Source of the DNA: LMUY01 sp965199005
GTDB lineage: Bacteria; Pseudomonadota; Alphaproteobacteria; Acetobacterales; Acetobacteraceae
Direction of reading: 5' to 3'
DNA length: 64,000 nucleotides
Assembly: GCA_965199005.1 (NCBI GenBank)
Contig: CBDAQK010000001.1
Span: 1,364,001-1,428,000, forward strand
The position numbers and the translations under genes are program-made. The stretch's first letter is position 1. The number at the start of each line of letters is the position of its first letter. Shown here piece by piece: positions 35,787 to 45,009 of this stretch. The notes under the pieces are model-generated. The model saw only the letters and a program-made list of their open reading frames with translations, made no database searches and was not told the origin of the DNA.

Positions 35787-36203
35787 TTGCGGCAGGCATC
35801 CCACCGGCTCACGGTCTCGACGGCGGGCAAGGGGCTGGTCCCCGTCACGGCGGCGGTGGAGGCCTGGGTGGCGGCGCAGGCCATGACCACCGGGCTGTTG
35901 ACGGTTTTCATCCGCCACACCTCGGCCTCGTTGCTGATCCAGGAGAATGCCGACCCGACGGTGCGGGCGGATTTGGAGGCGTTCTTCCGGTGGCTGGTGC
36001 CGGAGGATGTTGGCTACCGTCACAACGCGGAGGGCCCGGACGACATGCCAGCCCATATCCGCGCCGCGGTGACCCAGACGCACCTGACCATCCCCATCGC
36101 GTCCGGCCGGATGGTGCTGGGCATTTGGCAGGGGATCTACGTCTGGGAGCATCGCGCCGCGCCGCATCAGCGCGAGGTGGCACTGCATCTACTGGGCGAG
36201 TAG
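35787..36203 (+). CDS. YjbQ-family protein (secondary thiamine-phosphate synthase-like)
   Basis: UPF0047 protein, 138 residues, for which weak thiamine-phosphate synthase activity is reported in relatives. Conserved His and metal motifs are FIRHTSASLLIQENADP, YRHNAEGPDDMPAHIRA and GIWQGIYVWEHR. A TTG at 35787 gives the family length; a GTG at 35751 inside mutL would add 12 residues. It starts just after the mutL stop and converges on the glycosylase gene. Confidence 0.88.
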   Translation: MRQASHRLTVSTAGKGLVPVTAAVEAWVAAQAMTTGLLTVFIRHTSASLLIQENADPTVRADLEAFFRWLVPEDVGYRHNAEGPDDMPAHIRAAVTQTHLTIPIASGRMVLGIWQGIYVWEHRAAPHQREVALHLLGE

Positions 36204-36773
36204 GGTGCGGGCCACTTCCGCCTTCAATGCGGGGAGCACGTCGGTCACGAACCACGGGTTGCGTCTTTCCCATACCCCTGTGCGCCACGAGGGATGCGGC
36301 AAGGGGAAGTAGCGCGGCAGGTACTCGCGCCAGCCGCGCACCCGCTCCGTCATCGTGCCCCGACCCAACGCGTCCGCCTGAGCATACGAGCCTACGAGCA
36401 GCGTCAACTGCAATTGCGGCATCAGCCCGAGCAGACGCGGACGCCAGAGCCGGGCGCATTCGGGTCGCGGTGGCGCGTCGCCGCCATTGGGCAGCCGGCC
36501 GGGATAGCACAGCCCCATCGGGAGAATGGCAATTCGTGCCGCGTCATAGAATGCTTCGGGCGTCAGTCCGAGCCAGCCGCGCAGCCGTTTGCCGCTTTCG
36601 TCCGTCCAGGGGGTGCCGCTGATATGGACCTTGGTGCCCGGCGCCTGGCTGGCAATCAGCAGCCGGGCGGTGGTTGACACCCGGAGGATTGGGCGCGGAC
36701 CCAACGGCAGGGTGGCGGCGCAGGCGGTGCAGGCACGTGCGGCGGCGGCGGCGATCTCCAGCGTGTCAGGCAA
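36189..36773 (-). CDS. Uracil-DNA glycosylase-family protein
   Basis: A 194-residue single-domain glycosylase-like protein. The N-terminal ACTACAATLPLGPRP is followed by ASQAPGTKVHISGTPWTDE, which resembles the active-site motif of family 4/5-like enzymes, and FPLPHPSWRTG, the second motif. The true start appears to be TTG 36773, which overlaps the thpR stop; the frame upstream lies inside thpR. Four Cys suggest, but do not prove, an iron-sulfur or zinc site. Confidence 0.82.
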   Translation of the reverse strand: MPDTLEIAAAAARACTACAATLPLGPRPILRVSTTARLLIASQAPGTKVHISGTPWTDESGKRLRGWLGLTPEAFYDAARIAILPMGLCYPGRLPNGGDAPPRPECARLWRPRLLGLMPQLQLTLLVGSYAQADALGRGTMTERVRGWREYLPRYFPLPHPSWRTGVWERRNPWFVTDVLPALKAEVARTLLAQ

Positions 36774-37299
36774 GGGGGTATTCGACCTCACAGGTATACA
36801 CCGCGGCGTCCTTGCCGAGGCGGGACGAAAACAAGGTGAAATGCTCCACCGACACCGGGCCGGCGCGCAGGAGATTGTGTGCCTGCACCCATTCCGCCAG
36901 CTTGTTGGGCGGGGCGTTGTCCAGCCTTGCAACGGTGACATGGGGATTGAACCGCCGCCGCTCCGGCTCGAACCCGACCCTTTGCACGGCGGTCTCGATC
37001 TTGGCCTGCAAATGCTCCAATTGCGGGTTGCGTTCGACCCCGGCCCAGAGCGCGTGCGGCCGGCCCGCTTTCTCGAACACGCCGACCCCGCCGATCTGTA
37101 GGATGAAGCCGCGCCCGCGCAGGGCAGCCAAGGCTCCGTCCAGCTCCTCTGCCCGGTGCGCCGGCATCTCGCCCAGGAAGCGCAGCGTGAGATGGTAGTT
37201 CTCCGGCGGCAGCCAGCGCGCGCCGGGCAACCCCGTAGCCAGCCGTGCGAGCCGTGCCCGAGCCTCCTGCGGCAGATCGAGGGCGACAAACAGCCTCAC
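36766..37299 (-). CDS. thpR: RNA 2',3'-cyclic phosphodiesterase
   Basis: 2H phosphoesterase (2'-5' RNA ligase family), 177 residues. The two catalytic tetrapeptides are HLTL in NYHLTLRFLG and HVTV in FNPHVTVARL. It starts 4 bases inside the arylesterase end and overlaps the glycosylase start at its own end, so the three minus-strand genes form one unit. Confidence 0.93.
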   Translation of the reverse strand: MRLFVALDLPQEARARLARLATGLPGARWLPPENYHLTLRFLGEMPAHRAEELDGALAALRGRGFILQIGGVGVFEKAGRPHALWAGVERNPQLEHLQAKIETAVQRVGFEPERRRFNPHVTVARLDNAPPNKLAEWVQAHNLLRAGPVSVEHFTLFSSRLGKDAAVYTCEVEYPLA

Positions 37300-37949
37300 G
37301 ACGGCGCGGTGACCTCACGCAAGAGGGTTTCCACGGCGGGTTTGATGCGGGCCACCACGATCTTAACGCCCGCCGGATTGGGGTGGATGCGGTCAGCCTG
37401 GTTCAGCGCCGGGTTGCCCGCCACGCCTTGGAGAAAGAACGGGTCGTAAAGCAAGCCGGGACGCTTGCCCAGCTTGGCGAACACGGCACGGAACTGGTCG
37501 CTGAACACGTCACCCAGATTCGGCGGGGCCTCCATGCCGGAGAGCAGGGTTGGGATGTGCTTTGCGGCCAGGGTGTCGAGGATGGCGGTCAGGTTCGCTT
37601 CGGTTTCCGCCGGTTCCGTGCCGCGCAGCCCGTCATTGCCGCCCAACTCCAACAGCACCGCGTCCGGGTTGTCGGCCAGAGCCCACTCCAGCCGGGAGCG
37701 TCCGCCGGCTGTGGTGTCGCCGGAGACGCCGCCGTCGAGTATTTGTACGTCGAACCCGTCGGCCTTCAGCGCCGTTGCCAGCTGCGCCTGAAACGCATCT
37801 GCCGGGGCCAGCCCGTAGCCAGCCGCCAGCGAGTCGCCAAAAATCAGCAACTTGATGGGACGTGCCTGTGCGATCCCGGGCGATAACGTGAGTGCGATGC
37901 ACAACGCCACCTTCGCCCAGCGGCGCCCGAGGCCATATGGAGTTGCCAT
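37296..37949 (-). CDS. Secreted SGNH arylesterase (TesA-like)
   Basis: GDSL/SGNH esterase similar to TesA, 217 residues. After a signal peptide the nucleophile Ser is in IFGDSLAAGYGL, Gly and Asn follow in GGVSGDTTAGG and LLELGGNDGLRG, and the Asp-His pair is in DRIHPNPAG. A start ATG at 37949 overlaps the divergent ABC-transporter ATG by two bases inside CCATGG; an alternative GTG at 37910 would give a more compact signal peptide. The tesA-ybbA-ybbP neighbourhood is also seen in E. coli. Confidence 0.9.
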   Translation of the reverse strand: MATPYGLGRRWAKVALCIALTLSPGIAQARPIKLLIFGDSLAAGYGLAPADAFQAQLATALKADGFDVQILDGGVSGDTTAGGRSRLEWALADNPDAVLLELGGNDGLRGTEPAETEANLTAILDTLAAKHIPTLLSGMEAPPNLGDVFSDQFRAVFAKLGKRPGLLYDPFFLQGVAGNPALNQADRIHPNPAGVKIVVARIKPAVETLLREVTAPS

Positions 37950-38649
37950 GGACACCAATCTGCCTCCCGCTGCCGTCACACCCCTCGTCCGGGTGCACGA
38001 CCTCCGGCTGACCGTGCCCGCGGCGGCCGGGCCGGTCAACATCCTCGCCGGGATTGACCTCGCGGTGATGGCGGGCGAGGCGGTCGGCATCGTCGGGCCC
38101 TCTGGCTCCGGCAAGACCAGCCTGCTGATGGTGCTCGCCGGGCTGGAGCGTGCGACCGGCGGCATGGTGCAGGTCGCCGGCCACGATCTGACGGCGCTGA
38201 ACGAGGATGCGCTGGCGCGGTTCCGCCGCGACACCGTTGGGATCGTGTTCCAGGCCTTCCACCTGATCCCGACCATGACGGCCTTGGAGAACGTTTCCAT
38301 TCCCCTGGAACTGGCCGGACGGCAAGATGCGGAGGCAGCGGCGGCGGCAAGCCTGCGGGCGGTCGGGCTGGGGCACCGGCTCACCCATTTGCCGGGCCAG
38401 CTTTCGGGTGGCGAGCAGCAGCGTGTCGCGCTGGCGCGTGCCTTCGCCCCGGCCCCTCGCCTGTTGCTTGCCGATGAACCGACCGGGAATTTGGACGCTG
38501 CCACCGGGCGTAGCGTGATGGATTTGCTGTTTGGCCTGCAGGCGGAGCATGGCACCACGTTGCTGTTGATCACCCATGATGCCGCCCTGGCAGACCGGTG
38601 CGGCCGGCAAATCCGGATTGCCGATGGCCGCGTGGCGGTGGCAGCGTGA
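37948..38649 (+). CDS. YbbA-type ABC transporter ATP-binding protein
   Basis: LolD/YbbA-like ATPase, 233 residues. Walker A is GPSGSGKTS, the signature LSGGEQQRV, and Walker B LLLADEPTGNLD. It pairs with the FtsX-like permease that overlaps its stop as GTGA. The substrate is unknown; proximity to the esterase suggests lipid or lipoprotein handling. Confidence 0.9.
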   Translation: MDTNLPPAAVTPLVRVHDLRLTVPAAAGPVNILAGIDLAVMAGEAVGIVGPSGSGKTSLLMVLAGLERATGGMVQVAGHDLTALNEDALARFRRDTVGIVFQAFHLIPTMTALENVSIPLELAGRQDAEAAAAASLRAVGLGHRLTHLPGQLSGGEQQRVALARAFAPAPRLLLADEPTGNLDAATGRSVMDLLFGLQAEHGTTLLLITHDAALADRCGRQIRIADGRVAVAA

Positions 38650-41144
38650 GGCTCGCCTGGCGGCTGGCGCTGCGGGACCTTCGCGGCGGGCTGCGTGGCA
38701 TCCGGGTGGTTCTGGCGTGCTTGGCGCTGGGCGTGGCTGCGATCGCCGCCGTCGGCAGTTTGCGGGCTGCGGTGGATCAAGGCCTGGCGACGGACGGGCA
38801 AGCCTTGCTTGGGGGTGATCTCTCGGTCGATGGCGGCGGACAGCCTTTGCCCGACGCGCTGCGGGCGTGGCTGCTGGCTCATGGCGCCCGCATTTCGGCG
38901 ATCGTGACCATGCGCTCCCTCCTGGTGGCGCCGTCCGGCGAGCGGCAGTTGATCGAGCTGAAGGCGGTGGATGCGGCGTATCCCTTGGTGGGCTCCGTGA
39001 CGCTCGCGCCGCCGATGGCGCTGGCGGCGGCGTTGGACGGGGGTGTAGCGGCGGACCCGCTGCTGCTGGAGCGGTTGCATCTGCACGTCGGCGACCTCGT
39101 CCGCATCGGCCAGGCGCAATTTACCCTGCGCGCGGCGCTGACCAATGAGCCGGATCATGCCACCGGGCCGGCGATCCTTGGGCCGCGCGTCATGCTTCGT
39201 GATACCGCCATACCAGCGACGGGACTGGTGCAGCCGGGGTCGTTGGTCAATTACGAGTGGCGGCTCCTGTTGCCCGCGGGTACGGACCCCAAGGCGTTCA
39301 CGGCAGCGATACGCGCCGCCTTTCCCGGCACTGGCTGGCGCATCCGCGACACCAGTGCGGCCGCTGCGGGGGTCAACCGCGCGGTGGACCAGACCAGCTT
39401 GTTCCTGACGCTGGTCGGGCTGTGTTCGCTGCTGGTGGGGGGGATCGGCGTGGCGACCGGGGTGCGCGCCTGGATGGAGGCGCGGGCCCGCACGGTGGCG
39501 ACGCTGCGTTGCCTGGGTGCGCCCGCCGGGTTGATCCTGCGGGTGTTCCTGGTGCAGGTCGGGCTGCTGTGCCTGGCAGGCGTCGTCGCCGGAGTGGCGG
39601 CGGGGGCGGCGATCCCGGTGGCAGGGTTGCTGCTCTTTGGCGATTTGCTGCCATTGCCCGCCACGATCGGGGTCTATCCCGGACCGTTGGCGCTGTCTGC
39701 GTTGTATGGGGTGCTGACGGCGGGGGCGTTTGCGCTTTGGCCACTGGCCCGGGCGGCGCAAATCCCGGGCGCGGCGCTGTTCCGGGATGCCATGCTACCC
39801 TCCGGACGCGGCGTTCCGCCTTCGGTGTGGGCTGCCAATGGCATCTTGGCGGTTCTGTTGGTAGCCATCGTGGTGGGCACCGCGGTCGACCGGCGGTTCG
39901 CCGTCTGGTTCTGTGGCAGTGCCGCAGTCACCCTTCTGTTGTTTCGTGGCGGCGGTGCCGTGTTGGTGGCCGCGTCCCGCCGGGTGCGCGTTCGCCGCAA
40001 CGTTGCGGTGCGGCTGGGCATCGCCAATTTGCACCGCCCCGCCAGCCCGGCGCCGCTGCTGCTGGTGGCGCTGGGCCTGGGTTTGACCACGCTGGCCGTT
40101 GTAGCGCTGATCGAAGGCAACATCCGCGCGCAGATTTTGGGCGACCTGCCAGGGGAAGCACCCTCCTTCTTCTTCATCGACATCCAAAACGAGCAACTCG
40201 CCCAATTCGAGCAGATCGTCCGGGACCATCCCGGCACGTCCGATCTGCATCAGGTACCCAGCATGCGGGCGCGCATCGTGTCGCTGAAGGGCGTCCCGGT
40301 CGACCAGGTGCATGTCGAACCCGGCAGCCAGTGGGGTTTGCGGGGCGACCGGGGCCTGACTTATTCGGCTGGCCTCCCGCGTGGATCGGTGGTCGTGGCC
40401 GGCAAATGGTGGCCGGACAATTACGACGGCCCCCCGCTGCTGTCGTTGGACGCCGGGCTGGCGGCAGGGTGGGGGCTGAAGGTAGGCGATACGATCCGGC
40501 TCAACGTGCTGGGCCGCGACATCGACATGACGATCGCCAATTTGCGCGACATCCAATGGCAGCAGCTCGCCATCAACTTCGTCCTGGTCGCCTCGCCCGG
40601 CCTGCTGGAGCACGCGCCCCATATGCATATCGCCACTGTGCGGGAGCCGCCCGCCGAAGACGCGAGCCTATTGCGGGCGGTGTCGGACGCTTTCCCCAAC
40701 GTGACGGGCATCCGGGTGGCCGACATCCTGCAATCCGTGGCGGACCTCGTGGGCCAGCTCGCCACCGCCCTGGTTGCGACCGGGTCGGTGACGCTGGCGT
40801 CCGGCGCGCTGGTGTTGGCGGGGGCTGTGGCAGCGGGCCAACGGCGACGGGTGGCGGAGGCGGTGGTGCTGAAGACGCTGGGCGCCACGCGGGCTCAAAT
40901 CCGCACGGCGTGGCTCGTGGAGTTTGGGGTGATCGGGGCGGCCGCCGGGGTCATCGCGGCTGTGTTGGGAACATTGGCGAGCTGGGGTGTGATGCATTTC
41001 CTGTTGCACGCGCCGTGGTCTTTCCTCCCGGGCATCCTGGCGCTCACCATTGGCAGTTGCGTCGTATTGATGCTCGGTTTCGGGTACGCCGGCACGGCGG
41101 CGGCGTTGCGGGTACGCCCGGCGGCACATCTGCGTAATGATTAG
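38646..41144 (+). CDS. YbbP-type FtsX-like ABC transporter permease
   Basis: Membrane partner of the preceding ATPase, 832 residues from GTG 38646. An N-terminal helix and a large periplasmic domain (about residues 50-240) are followed by FtsX helices including LVGLCSLLVGGIGVATGV, a second helical block near residue 390, and a second periplasmic domain. The protein ends with FtsX helices around LASGALVLAG and VIAAVLGTLAS. The double-FtsX layout matches YbbP. Confidence 0.9.
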   Translation: MRLAWRLALRDLRGGLRGIRVVLACLALGVAAIAAVGSLRAAVDQGLATDGQALLGGDLSVDGGGQPLPDALRAWLLAHGARISAIVTMRSLLVAPSGERQLIELKAVDAAYPLVGSVTLAPPMALAAALDGGVAADPLLLERLHLHVGDLVRIGQAQFTLRAALTNEPDHATGPAILGPRVMLRDTAIPATGLVQPGSLVNYEWRLLLPAGTDPKAFTAAIRAAFPGTGWRIRDTSAAAAGVNRAVDQTSLFLTLVGLCSLLVGGIGVATGVRAWMEARARTVATLRCLGAPAGLILRVFLVQVGLLCLAGVVAGVAAGAAIPVAGLLLFGDLLPLPATIGVYPGPLALSALYGVLTAGAFALWPLARAAQIPGAALFRDAMLPSGRGVPPSVWAANGILAVLLVAIVVGTAVDRRFAVWFCGSAAVTLLLFRGGGAVLVAASRRVRVRRNVAVRLGIANLHRPASPAPLLLVALGLGLTTLAVVALIEGNIRAQILGDLPGEAPSFFFIDIQNEQLAQFEQIVRDHPGTSDLHQVPSMRARIVSLKGVPVDQVHVEPGSQWGLRGDRGLTYSAGLPRGSVVVAGKWWPDNYDGPPLLSLDAGLAAGWGLKVGDTIRLNVLGRDIDMTIANLRDIQWQQLAINFVLVASPGLLEHAPHMHIATVREPPAEDASLLRAVSDAFPNVTGIRVADILQSVADLVGQLATALVATGSVTLASGALVLAGAVAAGQRRRVAEAVVLKTLGATRAQIRTAWLVEFGVIGAAAGVIAAVLGTLASWGVMHFLLHAPWSFLPGILALTIGSCVVLMLGFGYAGTAAALRVRPAAHLRND

Positions 41145-41190
41145 AGTGGGGCAATGAATAGATTGGGGTTTCGGGGAACTCTGATACGGT

Positions 41191-41221
41191 CCTGAAGCGT
41201 TGTGGGCCTGAAGCGTTGTGG
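41191..41221 (+). repeat. Tandem 15-base direct repeat upstream of yidB-like gene
   Basis: CCTGAAGCGTTGTGG occurs at 41191-41205 and again at 41207-41221 with one base between. It lies 26 bases before the next ATG at 41247. It could be a duplicated operator, or a slippage duplication without function. Confidence 0.6.
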
Positions 41222-41246
41222 ATAAGCATGAACGGAGCGGAGCGGC

Positions 41247-41681
41247 ATGGGCCTTTTTGACAATATCGTTGGCGGCCTGATGAACAGCGCCGGAGGTGGC
41301 GGTGGGATGCAGGGCGCGTTGATGAACATGCTGGCGGGTAATAGCCAGCAAGGCGCTCCCCAGCAGCAGATGGGCTATCCCCAAGGCGGAATGGGCGGCG
41401 CGCCGGGCATGGGCGGCGGACTTGGCGGCCTTGTTTCGGCGTTCGAGCAGGCGGGCCTTGGCTCGGTCGTGCAGTCCTGGATCGGCAATGGCGCTAACCA
41501 GTCCGTCTCGCCGCAGCAACTGCAAAGCGTGTTCGGTGAAGGCCAGGTGCAGACCATGGCCAGCCAGGCCGGTATGCAACCGCACGACTTCCTGAGCCAA
41601 CTCAGCCAACATCTGCCGAATGCGGTGAATGCCATGACGCCGAACGGAACGCTGCCGGAGGAAGGCAGCGTGTCGGTCTGA
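41247..41681 (+). CDS. YidB-family (DUF937) protein
   Basis: A 144-residue protein with GLFDNIVGGLMNSAG at the N-terminus, a Gly/Gln/Met-rich linker, and the C-terminal core GLGSVVQSWIGNGANQSVSPQ, FGEGQVQTMASQAG and LSQHLPNAVNAMTPNG, typical of YidB. Function is unknown. The PDZ gene follows after 4 bases. Confidence 0.87.
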   Translation: MGLFDNIVGGLMNSAGGGGGMQGALMNMLAGNSQQGAPQQQMGYPQGGMGGAPGMGGGLGGLVSAFEQAGLGSVVQSWIGNGANQSVSPQQLQSVFGEGQVQTMASQAGMQPHDFLSQLSQHLPNAVNAMTPNGTLPEEGSVSV

Positions 41682-41685
41682 CATC

Positions 41686-42255
41686 ATGGGACACCGGGTT
41701 CTGGTGCTGGTCCTTGCCGCCTCGGTGGCAGCTTGGGCCATGCCTGCCTCCGCCGACAATGCGATGGGCTACAGCCTGCTCACCCCAGATCAGGCTGCCG
41801 CGCTGCCCCGCAATCACGGTGCGCTCGGCCTGGATGTGGAGCGGGCGCAGGTTATCACCGATGCCGGGATGACGTTCGACATCATCCGGGTGAAGCAAGC
41901 GCGGCCTGGATCTGCGGGGGCGCGGGCCGGGCTAAAGAGTGGCGATCAAATAATCGCCATCGATGGACGGGTGTTTCCATCGCTCGTGACTTTTGCCGCC
42001 TATGTCGGGTCGTTGGCGCCGGGCAGTCAGGCTTCGGTGGATTATATCCCTGCTGGCGGCGGACCAGGGCAGGCGCAGCGGATTGCGGTGGCCATCGGGG
42101 CACCGTCCCAACAGGCGGCCGCTCCGCCACCCGTCCCGGGCGGTCTATCGACGGGGAGCAAGGTGGCGATCGGCGTTGGCGCCGCTGCCCTGCTCGGTTG
42201 TTATGAGATGGGCTGTTTTACGCACCATCCGTCCGCGCCGCAGCCGTCCCGCTGA
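41686..42255 (+). CDS. Exported PDZ-domain protein
   Basis: The 189-residue product has a signal peptide (cleavage near ASA-DNA) and a PDZ domain with GSAGARAGLKSGDQIIAIDG, where the usual GLxxGD peptide-binding turn is visible. A Pro-rich linker and a hydrophobic C-terminal segment (KVAIGVGAAALLG) follow. There is no protease domain; it may be an adaptor. Cotranscription with the YidB-like gene is likely. Confidence 0.82.
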   Translation: MGHRVLVLVLAASVAAWAMPASADNAMGYSLLTPDQAAALPRNHGALGLDVERAQVITDAGMTFDIIRVKQARPGSAGARAGLKSGDQIIAIDGRVFPSLVTFAAYVGSLAPGSQASVDYIPAGGGPGQAQRIAVAIGAPSQQAAAPPPVPGGLSTGSKVAIGVGAAALLGCYEMGCFTHHPSAPQPSR

Positions 42256-42274
42256 CGCTCGCGCATGGGCGGCG

Positions 42275-42736
42275 TTATGGCGTGGGGATGAGGCTGCGCA
42301 CGGCACGAACGATGCCCGCGTAGCCGGTGCAGCGGCATAGGTTGGCGGACAACGCTTCGCGCAACTCCCCGTCATCCAGGGGCTGGCCCCGTTCCATCAG
42401 CCACACCGCCAGCATCAGGAAACCCGGCGTGCAATAGCCGCATTGCAGTCCGTGATGCCGGGCGAATGCCTCCTGCATGGGATGGAGCCGGCTGCCATCC
42501 GCCAGGCCTTCCACCGTGCGCAGCACCGCGCCTTCGGCCTGCACCGCAAACATGAGGCAGGACCGTATTGGTTCGCCGTCCAGCAGAATCGTGCACGCGC
42601 CGCACGCGCCGCTGTTGCAGCCTATATGCGTGCCGGTGAGGCCGCAATCGTCCCGCAGCGCGTCCGCCAGTGTTCGCCGGGCATCGGTGCGGATCGCATG
42701 CATCTCGCCGTTGATGTGCAGGGTCAGGTCTTGCAT
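42275..42736 (-). CDS. Molybdenum hydroxylase small subunit, two [2Fe-2S]
   Basis: CoxS-like subunit, 153 residues. The plant-type cluster motif is GCNSGACGACTILLDG, and the second cluster is CGYCTPGF with LCRCTGY. It transfers electrons from the molybdopterin subunit. The gene overlaps the large-subunit stop by 13 bases and is last in an M-L-S order. Confidence 0.93.
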   Translation of the reverse strand: MQDLTLHINGEMHAIRTDARRTLADALRDDCGLTGTHIGCNSGACGACTILLDGEPIRSCLMFAVQAEGAVLRTVEGLADGSRLHPMQEAFARHHGLQCGYCTPGFLMLAVWLMERGQPLDDGELREALSANLCRCTGYAGIVRAVRSLIPTP

Positions 42737-45009
42737 CGCGCCAATGCCGTGTGCAGCCTGAGCGGGGTGGCTGGCATCTCGTCCACTTGTATGCCGAGCG
42801 CGTCGGCGATGGCGTTCAGGATTGCGGCTGGGGCGCCGATGGTGCCGCCCTCGCCAAGACCTTTGGCACCCGTGACCGATTCCGGGGTGATGGTTTCGAG
42901 GTGGTGGATTTCGATCTCCGGAATGTCCATCGCCGTTGGCAGCAGGAAATCCGCCAGCGTGGTCGTGGTAATGTCGCCGCTAGGGTCGTAGACGATCTCT
43001 TCCAGCAAGGCGTTGGCAATCCCCTGCGCAACGCCACCCGCGATCTGGCCATCGACGATCATGGGGTTGATCAACCGCCCGGCATCCTCCGCGACGATGA
43101 AACGCTCGATCCGGACCTGGCAGGTCTGCGGATCGACCTCGACGATCGCGATGTGGCATGCGTTGGAAAACGTACCGGCCGGATCGTAACTCGCCTGCTC
43201 GTTCAGCCCAGCTCCCACCGGCAGGCGATGTGCGGCGTGATAGCTGATCCGGGCGAGCTCCGCGATCGGCATAGTGCGGTCCGTGCCAATCACGCGCGCG
43301 ACGCCGCCACTCAGTTCCAGGTCGGTCACCGCTGCTTCCATCAGATGCGCGGCGATCGCCAGGATCTTGTCGCCGACCCGGCGGGCGGCCAATTTGCAGG
43401 CGCCGCCAGAGATCACCAGCGAGCGGCTGGCGAAGGTGCCCCAACCGTAGGGCGTGCGGTCGGTATCGCCACTGACGATGCGGATTTGGTCCGGGCGCAC
43501 GCCCAATTCGTCGGCTATGATCTGGGCCAGCGTCGTGCGCAGCCCTTGCCCATGCGGCGAGGCACCGATCCGTGCCTCGACGAAGCCGGATGGATCCATG
43601 CTCACCTCCACCGTTTCCCAGCCCGGCGTGATCTGCATTCCGCGCGCAGCGAAGGCAGGCGTGCCGTATCCGGTTCGCTCGCAGAACGTGGATATGCCTA
43701 ATCCGAGGCAGCGCCCCTCGCGGCGTGCTGCGCGCTGCCGGGCGCGGAAGGCGGTGATGTCCGCCGCCTTCAACGCGAGCTCCATCGTCTCGTGGTAGGT
43801 TGCAGCGTCGTAGGTCAATCCTGTGGCCGACACGTAGGGGAAAGTCCGGACCAAGTTGCGCCGGCGGATTTCCTCGGGCGGCAACCCAAATTCGGCCGCA
43901 GCGCAGTCCATCAGCCGCTCCATCGCCAGGGTGATCGCCGGGCGCGCGACGCCGCGATAGGGGGCGCTGGTGCAGGTATGCGTCAGCACGCCACGCGAGA
44001 TGCAGGCGTAATGTTGCACCGTATAGGGTCCGGGCAACTCGGCGAATGACATCAGCGGCTCGACGGCCGCGGTGTTGGGGAAAGGCGCGTAGGCGCCGAC
44101 ATTCACCAGAATGTCGCCCTCCAAGGCGATCAGCCGCCCCTCGGCATCGAACCCGCCGGTGACGCCCACCTCCATGTCGCGGCTGTGGAAGCTGGCCATC
44201 AGGTTTTCCCGGCGATCCTCCACCCAGGTGACGGAGCTGCGCAGATGCCGGGCGAGCCAGACCAACACGACATATTCCGGCGCCAGCGACATCTTCTGGC
44301 CGAAGCCGCCGCCGACATCCGGCGCCACCACGCGCAAATCGGCTTCCGCCATGCCGAGCAGATCGGCAATTACCGTGCGCATGAGATGCGGCATCTGTGC
44401 CGTGCAGGTCAGCACCGTGCGCCCCGTTGCACGCTCATACGCGGCGTGGGCGGCGCGGGGTTCGATCGGCTGGCCGCTCTGCCGGCGGGAGCGCACGCGG
44501 CAGGTGAGTTGGCTGTGTGTTGCCGCCATGGCGGCGTCGAACCCTGGCGGCCGCGTCGCGGCCCGCACGACCAGGTTTCCCGGGGCCAATGCATGAACGC
44601 GCGGTGCGCCGGGCGCCAGCGCCGCTGCGGTCGTGGTCACGACCGGGAGGCGGGTGATGTCCAGCTCCACCGCTTCACCGGCATCTTCCGCAAGTTCAGC
44701 CGTTGTGGCGACCGCGACGGCCACGGGGTCACCGACATAGCGGACGATGGTCGCCAGAACCGGCTGCTCGACCGGCACGTAGCCGAAGCGGTCCAGCACC
44801 GGGCAAATCGGCCGAACCCCTGCCAAATCTGCCGCCGTGAACACCTTCGTGCCGGGCGGGGCAGTCACGCCGTTGACAACGCCGCTGGCAACCGGGCTGC
44901 GGACGAAGCGGGCATGGTAGGCGGCAGGCAAATCAGCGGTGAAGCGGCCCTCGCCCCGCAGCAACGCCGGGTCCTCCAGACGGCGATGCGACGTGCCGAC
45001 CCAGGTCAA
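42724..45009 (-). CDS. Molybdenum hydroxylase large subunit (CO-dehydrogenase/xanthine-dehydrogenase family)
   Basis: Molybdopterin-cytosine-dinucleotide subunit of 761 residues from TTG 45009, which overlaps the medium-subunit TGA as TTGA. It begins TWVGTSHRRLEDP and has GGGFGQK in VAPDVGGGFGQKMSLAPEY, and a Glu in GEGGTIGAP near the end as the likely active-site base. The loop that is AYRCSFR in form I CO dehydrogenase reads APYRGVARP here, so it is probably not a CO oxidiser. The substrate is unknown. Confidence 0.9.
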   Translation of the reverse strand: MTWVGTSHRRLEDPALLRGEGRFTADLPAAYHARFVRSPVASGVVNGVTAPPGTKVFTAADLAGVRPICPVLDRFGYVPVEQPVLATIVRYVGDPVAVAVATTAELAEDAGEAVELDITRLPVVTTTAAALAPGAPRVHALAPGNLVVRAATRPPGFDAAMAATHSQLTCRVRSRRQSGQPIEPRAAHAAYERATGRTVLTCTAQMPHLMRTVIADLLGMAEADLRVVAPDVGGGFGQKMSLAPEYVVLVWLARHLRSSVTWVEDRRENLMASFHSRDMEVGVTGGFDAEGRLIALEGDILVNVGAYAPFPNTAAVEPLMSFAELPGPYTVQHYACISRGVLTHTCTSAPYRGVARPAITLAMERLMDCAAAEFGLPPEEIRRRNLVRTFPYVSATGLTYDAATYHETMELALKAADITAFRARQRAARREGRCLGLGISTFCERTGYGTPAFAARGMQITPGWETVEVSMDPSGFVEARIGASPHGQGLRTTLAQIIADELGVRPDQIRIVSGDTDRTPYGWGTFASRSLVISGGACKLAARRVGDKILAIAAHLMEAAVTDLELSGGVARVIGTDRTMPIAELARISYHAAHRLPVGAGLNEQASYDPAGTFSNACHIAIVEVDPQTCQVRIERFIVAEDAGRLINPMIVDGQIAGGVAQGIANALLEEIVYDPSGDITTTTLADFLLPTAMDIPEIEIHHLETITPESVTGAKGLGEGGTIGAPAAILNAIADALGIQVDEMPATPLRLHTALARCKT

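Noticed and set aside
37950..39761. An open minus-strand frame extending the arylesterase upstream to more than 800 codons
   Set aside because: Only the last 217 codons resemble a protein family. The upstream part lies antisense to the ABC transporter genes and is a GC-rich reading-frame shadow.
39257..41137. A 626-codon plus-strand frame inside the permease gene
   Set aside because: It is another frame of the ybbP-like gene, rich in Gly/Arg/Ala, with no family features.
42724..45009. Form I carbon monoxide dehydrogenase
   Set aside because: The diagnostic AYRCSFR loop is absent; APYRGVARP is found instead.
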